DNA of 64,000 nucleotides from Liolophura sinensis (Eukaryota > Mollusca > Polyplacophora > Chitonida > Chitonidae), in assembly GCF_032854445.1 (NCBI RefSeq), contig NC_088295.1, positions 58,323,249-58,387,248 on the forward strand, read 5' to 3'. The translations under genes were made by a program, and so were the position numbers. Below the pieces are notes generated by a model, which saw only the letters and a program-made list of their open reading frames with translations, did not search any database and was not told the DNA's origin. Numbering within the stretch: position 1 is the stretch's first letter; each line of letters opens with the position of its first letter. Below, one piece after another: positions 1 through 9,646 of the stretch.

Positions 1-28
1 TTTATGGACTTTGGCTCTGTTCCTGATA

Positions 29-235
29 TCAATATAGAACATATCAATACAGAACATATAAATATAGAACATATCAATACAGAGCATATAAATATGGAGC
101 ATATGAATATAGAACATATCAATAGAGAGCATATCAGTATAGAACATATGACTATAAAACATCAATAGAGAGCAAATCAAATGTATACAACATAGCAATA
201 TAGTGCTTATCAATGTGGAACTTATCAATACAACG
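29..235. repeat. Short-period tandem repeat (about 15 bp unit)
   Basis: Imperfect tandem copies of a 15-base motif close to AATATAGAACATATC run through this interval and decay rightwards. It is AT-rich simple sequence with no coding signal; the antisense frame that overlaps it is a repeat artefact. Confidence 0.8.
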
Positions 236-1439
236 ACTACTTTTATAAACTACTTCATGACCTCTGTAACCCTTGAACATGTCGCACCTTAACACGCATC
301 CTCTGTACTTGCACATGTACCTCAAACCTGTCTGACTCATTCACATACTGCTATGGACACTAAAATGGTTTTAAAGCAGCGCTTTACGTTGGTCTGTAGC
401 GATCCAGAGATCATCAGTGGCGTCATATCCATCAGTTGTACTTGAAATAGTTTGTTTCAAGGTTCATGCGGTGAATGCGTAGATGTAATCATGTAGTCCT
501 TGTGTTTAGTTGCCAGAAACCTGATGTGACGCCACTAGCCCCAATATGAGCAGAAAGGTTCACCGTATAATCCAGTTTTACAAGTTTTCCAGGCATTCAC
601 GCTAATTTAATAAAATTCTATTACATAATTCACACTGTTTTGGTGGGCAGTGTTTAAAGGCCTTTCATCTGGCATATTCCTCACGTTAGTGTTTTCTTGC
701 CTTTAAACATTCTCTTTTTGACGTAAGTCATTGTTGAATTGTAAGACGAGCTGCGAGATCACTGACAAACTGGTGTTCAAAGAGTAACCATACGCGAGAG
801 GATCAACCTACCTACATGTATACATGATGGGCAAAGAGCAGAAAATGGAAAGAAAAGAATATCTGGAGAATGTATTCTTATAAACATCACAGGTCTAGAA
901 TTACTCAAAAAGGCTCATGTTAACATGTAAAACAAACAAAGAGTTTTTGTTGTCAACTGGGTTGACATTAGGCTCATTTTAAATGAAAAGTGAAATGTGA
1001 AAACTTGGCAAGAATATGCGTTAAATTATCACAGTGATGTATTCAACTTAATTTGCGACGGTTAGACAATCTGGCGTCTATGTCCCTATAGTGTTTAAAT
1101 ATAACTGTATATACTTGTATATGTAATTGATTTTTGTGTCATTTATGTTTTAGACATTACCGAAAAATATCGTTCACGGGTAAAACAAGCAAAGAGTGTC
1201 AGTTTACTGGAGTTATCTTTAGCCAATAATCGGTATTTTTACTTCCGGATTGACAATGTTATACCTTGGATTTTTGAGTATTTAGACTGTGTCGAGGTTT
1301 CACGGGCTACAGTAGGCCGTTTGCTTTTCAACACTTAAATTGCCTCATACAATATACTGTAGCTGAACCTGGAACAGCTTGCACAGATGCACTAAGCATA
1401 CGTCTTACATGTAACTGGCACAAGAGACGAGCAGAAATA
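236..1439. other. Upstream intergenic region of the first Ig receptor gene
   Basis: No supportable gene. The only recognisable element is a block at about 1232-1261 that is shared with the region upstream of the Ig-array gene. The remainder looks like ordinary AT-rich intergenic or 5' flanking sequence. Confidence 0.6.
1232..1261 (+). promoter_or_regulatory. Conserved upstream block with ETS-type core (gene 1)
   Basis: This 30-base block is nearly identical to 12548-12576, at a similar distance (about 180-220 bp) before the start codon of the paralogous Ig-array gene. It contains ACTTCCGG, the reverse complement of the ETS/GABP core CCGGAAGT. It could be proximal promoter or 5'UTR retained from the duplication. 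The ETS assignment is by motif only. Confidence 0.4.
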
Positions 1440-1479
1440 ATGAAAGACCTATTTACGGCACTTCTCAGCTTGTGGCAAA
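1440..1479 (+). CDS. Gene 1 exon 1: signal peptide
   Basis: Encodes MKDLFTALLSLWQ and ends in phase 1 at AAA|GTAAGT. The array gene has a matching 40-nt first exon (MTKLLTLFVSFWQ) and the minus-strand paralogue has one ending CFWQ. The hydrophobic core continues into exon 2 (ILSVFS). Confidence 0.8.
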
Positions 1480-4400
1480 GTAAGTACAGATTTACACAAC
1501 AAAACCTGAGTGTAAACTACTTGAAATGTACATTGTATGGTTTTTATTATCAATTTCGGTTGCATAAGCAACTGGATATTTAACTAAAACACAGGCTTGT
1601 TGACGTCCTTGTTTCAGTTTTGTCTGTCTTCAGTCAGTCAATCAAAGCACCAGGAGATGTCGTGGCCGGTCGTCCTTTTACCCTGGAGTGTAAGATAACC
1701 AGACCGACAGGTGACCTATTACCTCTCATATGGTACCATGATGCTGATAATGTCATATCCCGTATATATGCCACCCCTAAGTGTAGCCCATCAATACAGC
1801 TATCACTAGTTGGGTTATTCGGGGGATGTCAAAACGTCAGCGGTGGAGAGGTTTACACAGTAACGATAGAGAACGTCACGGAAAACACGGCCCGGGGCAG
1901 GTGGGGATGTCAGTATGGAAGCAGGGAGAACAATGTTACACTGGATATTAAAGGCAAGTGCAAATACTCAATTGAAAGAATTTTTAAAAGTTTTATTATA
2001 TCTACATCCTACATCTAGTCAGTCAGAGAGATTTACACAGTGAGGAAACAGATCGTCACTGTAGACACAGTCGGGAGCAGATGGTTATGTCAGTATGCAG
2101 CCAGGAGTCTCAATGCTACTCTGGAAGTACAAGGTACATGTGAATGTATATAATACAATGTATGTGGAAAACTAAACACTACAAAAAGGTTTTGACAAGT
2201 GTCACCTAATCCGGTGCCCTAAGGAGCACTGTCTATTAGGAGACATTAAATGGGTCCACGAAATAATTGCGTAACTAGAGCTAAGTGGATAAAATCTGTT
2301 ACAGTAATGCAGCGTATTTTTTAAAATAGAAATGCAAAAGTTGGGATTTCATTAACAAATATTTGTGATAAAACATTAAGACAGGAGACAAGATTCGCCA
2401 AAAAACCCTTTCAGAATTTCTTTATGTTCATTTCAGTAATGGTAACCCAGGTAACTCTGACGAACTCTTCAGATGTAGTGTTAGCGGGTGATCCCACTAC
2501 CTTAACCTGTGTGTCATCGGCCAGTAAACCCCAGGCCTGCATAAGGGCGTACATACGGAGTTCTGGTAGTGTCCGGGAGCTAGACCCGCATGACTGTAAC
2601 CAGGACTCCAACTCGGTGCAGACCACAAACCGGACACTGAGGTTTACAGCTAGAGCCGAGGAGAACGGAGCTGCGCTGTACTGTAACGCCTCCAACAGTG
2701 TGACGGATCCGCCTGTACAGTCACGAGTCAAAACACTCAATGTACAGTGTAAGTATTATGTTGTGTAATTAGGCTGTATTCGAAAAGAAAAAGGCCGGAT
2801 ATGTAGACTCCATACAGGAAAATAATGTGTGATAGTTGACTTTGTAATTGAATCAGTTTTAAGACTAAAAATGGATCTTTAAATAAGAAAGTATATATAA
2901 GTTCAAAGTAAAGTAAAAAAAACCCAACAAGATATCTTGTGTGACTGCCACTGTTCAACGAAGTGTAACTGGCTTTTTGTCAGGCCGTTTTATATTTTCT
3001 TTATGACAACTTGCGTGTCACTATTTAGACTACGTAGGAGGCAGAATATTAGATCTTAGTTAAAAGTCAAAAGCTCTGCGTCTAACTTGTAACTTCAAAC
3101 CAGAATAGGTAAACTAATTCAAGTTTCTAACTTCAAGTTTGTAAAGGCCTGTATTGGAATGTACATGGAACGTCATGTGAAAGACGATGGTCATGTCACC
3201 ACTTACGTGTAAAGTCACAGGATTCCTTGACTGTACTTGAGCTATTGGCATAGCCTATCACCTTTGGCAAGAAATTCTAAGAGCACCCTTTTAAGAGTCT
3301 TAGTCATGACCCTACTTGGTATCGAACGCGGGTCTCCTCTTATCCGACACTTGGTATCAGCGAAGTTGATAAATAAATTATACAGCATTTTGCTAGCTGT
3401 TGTACAAAAAAAAAGTGTCCATAATTTAACTATGGATGTGGAATGTTCTTGTTCACAGTAATACTAAAACATGCTCTTGTGACTAGTTGTTACCTGTTGT
3501 GTGTGTGGAATATGCAGGATAGTTCACAATAAATTACAATTTAGGCTATTGTCAAATCCTCTACGGACAGGCGTCCTCCTGTCGGGTTAGGTTAACAACA
3601 CAGGCGTGGAGCCTGGAGAAACACTGACCTTGACCTGTCAGGTGGGACAGGGGAATCCCCGACCAACACTCTCCTGGTCTCGGGGATGTGGTCAGGCAAA
3701 CACAGTCCCTGGTAATGGTGAAGGTCAGCACATGAGTATCAATATAACCGTCAGTCCGTCACTGAACCAGAAGACGTGTGTGTGTAAGGGGAGTCAGACT
3801 GGGTCGTTGTCAAGATGGTCGGGGCAGAAGAGCACAACATTTAATGTGCTGTGTAAGTTTTGGAAGATAAAAATTCAACACTCATGGGAGAATGGAGATT
3901 GTTGCATTATATTTACGAGCATGTCCGTTTTTTTTTTTTGCGTGTAGACGTTTAAGTACATTGGGACCTGTATTGAGTAATGAGTTTCTAAGTCCACAGC
4001 AAAGACGTGTGTTATAGGATATTCGAATTGGGGCAGGCATGCGTAAACTGCTGTTTTGGTTCACAAAGTACAGGACAGGTACAGGCATTCGTTGAAGTCT
4101 GGGCTGCTTTTGTACATAGCAATTGTAAAAGATTGTGTCTTTATATTTAAATTATCAGATAAACATTCATAAAAAGTGTTTTTTATATGTAACTGAAGAA
4201 GGCCTTGCTGACCTTGGCAGAAATAAAACGAGATGAGGGTGAAAGTCATGAAGAAACTACATTTGTCAAATAGTATAAGACGAGCGTTTCTAGCATTTAA
4301 AGAAAACAAGTGGGAATATTTTCTGTACTTAAGATGCCGCACATGAACAGTTTTGTTTAAGACGCTGTTCTTGACAATAATAATTCGATGATTATTTACT

Positions 4401-7400
4401 GATGAACGATGAAAACTGAAATCACCATAAGCATGTCTCAGCAGTCAAACGTCTTGATAGCATAAAGGTGACGGAGAACTCTAGAAGTGAGACTGACATG
4501 TAAGACAAGAGTATGAATTTAATGTTTCCCAATGGTATGATTTTGACAGCTTTAAAACTAATTAGGAATTGTTAGGTGAACTGTCTTATCTTTAGCATAC
4601 AGCCAATAAATGCCCAACGACAATTGTAGTTTTTGTGTTCATAACAGTTGGTCCTGGTGACGTACATCTCCGTATAGATTCCGGACAATCGGAAAACACA
4701 GTTACCGTCACAGAAAAAAGCACAGTGACATTTACATGTAACACTAGTGAGTCCAATCCTGCTGCCGTCCTCTCCTGGTACAACAACAGCAGCCCAATAG
4801 TAGCAGCAAAGCTATCAAAAGTGAGCTCACAGCGAGGTTCCAACTACGGATACCTGACCACACAGCGGTATACAGTGAGGGTTGATGGATATCAGGATGG
4901 TGATGTTATCAGATGTGAGGCTCAGAGACCTGGTAATGGAGACAGTAAACGTGTGTCTCCCAGTTTAATCCTGGATGTGATGTGTATTTATGTTAGTGTT
5001 TGTTGCTTTGGAAAATTTTGCAATTTGACAAAATATACCTTTCAGCCTAATTGACCAGTACAGTTTACAATTTGTAATTTTGATTTGTTCCAAAAGTTGA
5101 CGGAATAATGAAAAACGAGCAAAAGCTGTGGGCGTCATCCGCAAACTGCTAATAATATCATGTTTATTTGGCCTAGACATTTTGAAAATTTCAGGGGCCT
5201 TTGTACCGAAACCAAATCTAAGTTAGAGAATATATCCTGTCTGTCTCAACAGCATAGTCAACGTCACCGTTAACAGTTTTAGGCAACAATAGAGGCACCA
5301 AACTTTGCACGACAGGGAAGTTAGAGTACATTAGTTAGATGTAAAGGTGCCAGAGCAATCCAGTGTGTGTTGTGGCAGAAAAGTATTTTGTATGGATATG
5401 ATATATAATGCGGGACGGTTCGTTGTCTATGTCACATACTGTTTGTTTTTAACAGATTCACCCCGAATATTGTGTAACTCAACTCAAGTGACACTGTTCG
5501 AAGGCCAGAGATTGAAAATGTCATGTGACGTAACATCCAACGATGATGTCGTCATCCACTGGTATAAAAGTGGTCGTCGAATTGATAACGCTGTGACGAC
5601 AAACTCCCGAGGTCCTGCTCGGCGTGACGTCACCATGTCGACGGTAGAATATGAGTCAGCAGAAGCGAGGCTTTCCGGCGTGTATCAGATCGAGGCTAAT
5701 AACAGTATTGGATCATCAACTAGACAAATAAAAATAAGTGTGATAGGTACAAGTATTTTATTTACTAAAATACGCTGTAAAATTACTAAAAAGAGATACG
5801 AGTATACATGTATATATCTGCGTGGTAAAACGTCTTCCCATTTTATACAGTTTGACGTAAGTCTTCTGAATGAAAAGCTTTACCTTTGAAATATCCAGGA
5901 ATTTAAGCCTTAGACCGGAAGCCGTGTTGTATCTTGTAGGTTTATTATTGTACAAACTTGTGGAGCATGTCCCGCATTCTAAAGTTTGCTTTATATCGCT
6001 TCCACCACTAACGATTTTTTACAAAAAACTCAAACAACACCAAAGTCGTTGTGGTCACGGTGATTTATTGATAAACGTTGATCATAGGTCCGCACTAGGA
6101 GATCAGTGATAAGGCATTAAGCCGAAACAAGCCCACATCCGTCCAAAGGTCGAGCTTCTCTAGTGGCGACACTGATGTAGATGCTGTAGAGAGAGCGACA
6201 CAACTGCTGTAAGGAGTAAGGAGCGCATTCAACAAACTAAACGATAAACCAAAATTTAAGACACCTGAGACCTAATTTAGCTTGATGTTTTGGATTTGAT
6301 TACAAATTGAAAAGATGTACAATTACCAATATGTCATAGACTTATCGTCTATCCAGTTTAACAAACCAGAAGTGGTATGGATAAAACCGCAAGGCATGCT
6401 ATCTTGTTTGAAAATAATGCAAGAGACATGAGAGAAATATCATTGACCATCCCAGTATAAGGAGACAAATTTTATTCAACCTGAAATGATGTTATAAACC
6501 AAAAATGCCAGCTGGAAATCAGCATTGTTGCAACTGTATTATTTATTTTTCATTGTTAGAAGGTCAGTTTATACCAAAAGAGTTGCGGCTGATATCCTGT
6601 ACGGAAAACCAGACTTCTCTTGTATGGGCGTCTGGCATCGAAGACTCTCTGGTGGAGTACTATAAGCTGGAGTACAAAGGAAGAGAGAAGGGTTGGGAGG
6701 GAGGACTGGTCAGAAATCCGGGAAGGATAAAACTTGTGGAGACGAATGTGAACAATCTACAAGCTGGAGTGTTCTATCAGTTCAGACTTCAGCCAAACTC
6801 CGGCATAGCTTTGTCGGAGTACGCTACAACAAACTGTACTATTCAAGGTGGGTAAGATTTGTAATCTTTATACCGTCGAGATACTTTTGCACACAGATGG
6901 GTCAGTTTGAACTGCAGTCTAGGAAAATATTCAAGACAAAACACCTTTTCACTTATTTGTAGTTTATTAGGTAAGTACAAATACATAAATACAATGTTGT
7001 TGTAAATGTATAACTTCTTAAAGTTATGAACTAATATCGGTTTGTGAACTACCACATTAACCGCCCGGAAGGCATTTACAACTGTGGAACTCGGTCTTGT
7101 CGCCTGAGCGTGGTTTCAACGCTTGCGTACTCTTTCACATGTTAAAAACAGAACACTTAAATAAAGACCGAGCCCGAGTCTGGTGAATGCATTAGGATTT
7201 CCGGGGACTAAGTTTAGAAGAATGAAATAAATTTCACAACTTAGTGATTGATCACCGCGGAGGAGGCCAAAAAACGCCCTCTTGTGTCCTATTGGACCTG
7301 ATTTGATAGGATGAAGATGAAGCGAAAATTAGACCTGTATCACAGCAACAGACTGTGTAATGTTATACCATTGACCTACACTCTTGACTGAAACGTGTTC

Positions 7401-9342
7401 GATAGAGTTACGAAGTCCTCTTTTACACGTTTGTTCACTGAATCGTTTACAGCTTCACGGCCAATCCGTGGACAGAACAATGTCCCTGAAGCCGGCGTCA
7501 GTAAAGGTGGTATACTTGCCATAGGCGTTGTTATTGGTATTGCAGTCGTCACTATCATTTATCTTTCCGTGAGTTGCTGGCGGCGGCGAAAACCACATTC
7601 AAGAGCAAACAAAGGCTAGTTTCTTTCTTTTACCCACTTAAACAGTTGTTTTAATAAGTCTTTTTAATGTGTACATGTAAGACATGTGCATGTCAATTGG
7701 AGCCAAATGTCATGATGGTCCTGTTAACATTAAAACATTTTAGTTTTACTAACATGGCGTCACACCTTCGGCGCAGACCAGTGTACAAATATCTAACAGA
7801 GAAAGAGGACAGAAGTCTTTAATTGTATCTTATCTCGGCATAGTGAAGATTGACTTTTAAAATTCTGGATACGGATTGAAATTCAGATTACAACCAAATT
7901 ACAAATGTAATAGGGATTGGTTCTTGTGCCGTAGAGAAGCTATGACAGAAGAGTTTAATAACAGAGTTTAATAAAAATCCCATGTTTAACTTCTTTACGA
8001 CATCTGGCAATAGCGTCGAATTGATTAAACATGGGTGTATCCCAGTGTATATCGTATCACCATCAAAGTGGAAATGTTCAGTGCTTTTAGGAAAATTTGT
8101 ACGAAACACAGACATTTGACAATAATTCCATATCTTTACTTGTCCTCAGAGCACGGGTTTGACCAGGAGAATACAGAACAAGTCATGAGGTATACAATTA
8201 ACACTATGTGCTTTTTTAACAGTCCGTGATCGGACAAGGCCGCTGCTATGGTTACTATGTTCTCATGTGTCGATTTATCAAGCACTTTGTGGCTGTCCCT
8301 CAATCAAGAAAAATCCCCAGTTTTGTTTGCAGTCTGTAATTAGTGAGTGAATAATCAAGCAGTTTTCATACAGATATAGAATACAGGAGAAAAGAAAATG
8401 AAATGGCTGCGTATTGTTACATTGACAGGGTTGTTGAAGACAGGACATTGGAAGACAGAGGTGTTGCCGACACGGCTGGCTTCGAACAATTTCCACACGG
8501 TAAATTTAACATTATACGTGTTTTCTTTTTTTGTTTTTTTTCTGTCTTTTTTTCCGTTTGAGTATTGGGAACATTCTGCTGTAAAGAAATATTGGGCCTG
8601 TGTGAGCCATTTTGTAAAGGCTGTTAAAGTACATGTACTTTGGTTCATATTAGTACACGATTTTTTTTCTCTTTATCAATGGAAAAATTAAAAATTAAGA
8701 CATTGATTTCTGATCTTCACTGATTCTCTATAACGTAACATAATGACAGCTTGTATTCGGTTGCTTGTTGCAGGTCAGTATGAAGATCTGGACACCAGAC
8801 CAAGTTCAGGTACGATACTTTGATTTAAAACCATGTCCTTGTTCTGCTTCAAGATGTTATTCTGAACAAAACCTGACAAATAATTCTGTAAAAGTAAAGT
8901 AATTTACACCAAACCAAATCATAAATTTAACCACATTTCATTCCATTCTAGCTTCTTTCTTTTGCAAATGAAGATTTCGCCCCAAGAAATTTATCCTTTT
9001 TACTCTTTGTTGTCTCTTCACAAAACGTCCTATATTCTTAATTTGAATACGGTTAATTTTAAATGTTGCTTGTCTGAGCAACGCCTTAACGTCATAGTTG
9101 AGGTTCAAAATGATTGATTTTTATAAGCAACGTAAAAATGCCGAAAAGAAACCCTTGGCTGAATTCTGCAATGCTCCTCACAGATCGCCCATATATTTAT
9201 AAGTGCCTGCTTTTCTCATGTTCTGTAATACCTTTACATGTGTTTTCATTCAGCAGGTCCACATTACGAGGGGCTCACAGGAACAACATCGCCATCCACA
9301 TCTCGTGAGAACAGAGTGTACGAGAATGCCACTGTGTTCTGA
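1440..9342 (+). CDS. Ig/FN3 transmembrane receptor with ITAM-like tail (12 exons)
   Basis: Exons: 1440-1479, 1618-1953, 2437-2748, 3604-3852, 4648-4983, 5456-5746, 6560-6847, 7453-7614, 8150-8189, 8429-8499, 8774-8809, 9257-9342. They total 2,247 nt, which is 748 codons plus stop. Order: signal peptide, V-type Ig, four Ig domains, FN3, membrane span, tail of about 85 residues. Most exons are symmetrical phase 1-1, as is usual for Ig and FN3 domains. The tail holds YEDL, nine residues, then YEGL (ITAM-like spacing), and VYENATVF at the C-terminus (a YxN site). Family knowledge suggests a cell-surface adhesion or immune-type receptor; the ligand is unknown. The domain order recalls nephrin-like proteins but no orthology is claimed. 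A paralogue lies at 49379-55313 (-). Two introns need GC donors. A half-V exon relic lies in intron 2. Confidence 0.82.
1618..1953 (+). CDS. Gene 1 exon 2: V-type Ig domain
   Basis: 112 codons, phase 1-1. B-strand Cys in FTLECKI, core Trp in LIWYHD and F-strand Cys in WGCQYG. An extra Cys pair (PKCSPS and GGCQN) is shared with every V-type copy in the window. The exon ends at AAG|GCAAGT, a GC donor in its best-known strong context. The nearest GT (1958) would break the frame to exon 3. Confidence 0.85.
2023..2133 (+). pseudogene. Half V-type Ig exon relic in intron 2
   Basis: An open 37-codon stretch reads like the C-terminal half of a V-type domain (EIYTV, then WLCQYAARSLNATLEVQ) and ends at CAAG|GTACAT. 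A CAG at 2024-2026 is out of phase, but the one at 2020-2022 gives phase 1-1, so inclusion as a mini-exon is possible. It lacks the B-strand Cys and core Trp and most likely descends from a second V exon like the one kept in the minus-strand paralogue. Confidence 0.6.
2437..2748 (+). CDS. Gene 1 exon 3: Ig domain
   Basis: 104 codons, phase 1-1, flanked by TTTCAG and GTAAGT. The exon at 51612-51923 (-) in the paralogue has exactly the same length. Cysteines occur in TLTCVSS and ALYCNAS, with an extra pair (ACIR, HDCN). The core Trp is missing: this gene reads ACIRAYIR where the paralogue reads ACITWYIR. Confidence 0.85.
3604..3852 (+). CDS. Gene 1 exon 4: Ig domain (short C2 type)
   Basis: 83 codons, phase 1-1. 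VEPGETLTLTCQV, LSWSRGC and KTCVCKG give the B Cys, core Trp and F Cys. The start after ACACAG at 3603 is the only one in frame, because upstream AGs lead to stops. No counterpart was found in the minus-strand paralogue. Confidence 0.75.
4648..4983 (+). CDS. Gene 1 exon 5: Ig domain
   Basis: 112 codons, phase 1-1. VTFTCNTSES, VLSWYNN and VIRCEAQRP mark the disulfide and core Trp. The donor is ATGT|GTATTT, weaker than its neighbours but the only one preserving phase. It is absent from the minus-strand paralogue. Confidence 0.8.
5456..5746 (+). CDS. Gene 1 exon 6: Ig domain with displaced cysteine
   Basis: 97 codons, phase 1-1. Reads SPRILCNSTQVTLFEGQ, LKMSCDV, IHWYKSGR and GVYQIEANNSIGSS. The usual F-strand Cys (YxC) is Ile, while a Cys has appeared in the A strand. 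The paralogue exon 50343-50624 shows the same change, so the domain seems to have a non-standard disulfide. Confidence 0.82.
6560..6847 (+). CDS. Gene 1 exon 7: fibronectin type III domain
   Basis: 96 codons, phase 1-1, same length as the paralogue exon 49785-50072. SLVEYYKLEYKG, the Trp in LVWASG and YQFRLQPNS match FN3 strands B, C and F. Cysteines near both ends (ISCTEN, TNCTIQ) are conserved in the paralogue and may form an extra bond. Confidence 0.85.
7453..7614 (+). CDS. Gene 1 exon 8: membrane span
   Basis: 54 codons. A stalk is followed by the hydrophobic segment GGILAIGVVIGIAVVTIIYL and the stop-transfer CWRRRKPHSR. The frame needs a GC donor, AAAG|GCTAGT. Reading through instead would stop after one more codon. 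Confidence 0.75.
8150..8189 (+). CDS. Gene 1 exon 9: cytoplasmic tail
   Basis: A 40-nt exon after TTGTCCTCAG, reading EHGFDQENTEQVM and passing from phase 1 to phase 2. Its donor is ATGAG|GTATAC. Support comes from splice signals and from phase agreement with exons on both sides. Confidence 0.6.
8429..8499 (+). CDS. Gene 1 exon 10: cytoplasmic tail
   Basis: A 71-nt acidic exon (RVVEDRTLEDRGV, then ADTAGFEQFPH) after ATTGACAG, entering in phase 2 and leaving in phase 1 at CACACG|GTAAAT. It restores the phase needed by the next two exons. Confidence 0.6.
8774..8809 (+). CDS. Gene 1 exon 11: first tyrosine motif
   Basis: A 36-nt phase 1-1 exon encoding GQYEDLDTRPSS, between TTGCAG and CAG|GTACGA. 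YEDL is the first half of the ITAM-like pair. Confidence 0.7.
9257..9342 (+). CDS. Gene 1 exon 12: second tyrosine motif and stop
   Basis: Encodes GPHYEGLTGTTSPSTSR followed by ENRVYENATVF and TGA. The acceptor is a tandem CAGCAG, so use of the first AG would add one Ala. A polyadenylation hexamer AATAAA lies about 300 bp downstream. Confidence 0.72.
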
Positions 9343-9640
9343 AGACTCAATGCAATTTTTGTTATCCGGCCATAACAAGATAAATACTAATTCCTGAATC
9401 ATAATCTGTATATGTGAAGACGACATACATGTACTTGTAATTAAACATATCGTTACGAAATAGTGAGAAAGTTTTTAAATGTTACAATAATATATCAATG
9501 TTATAATAACAAGTATATCATAATCTCTACGGGATTCTTAAAACGAGCCGTTATGTTGTCTTACATTAAATATTGTTTCTTGATAGAGAACTGGTCTATG
9601 TGGTCGCCGTCTTATTTTACTCTCAATTCGACTGCATATA

Positions 9641-9646
9641 AATAAA
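9641..9646 (+). terminator. Candidate polyadenylation signal of gene 1
   Basis: A canonical AATAAA about 300 nt after the stop codon, outside any recognised SINE tail. Sequence match only. Confidence 0.4.
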
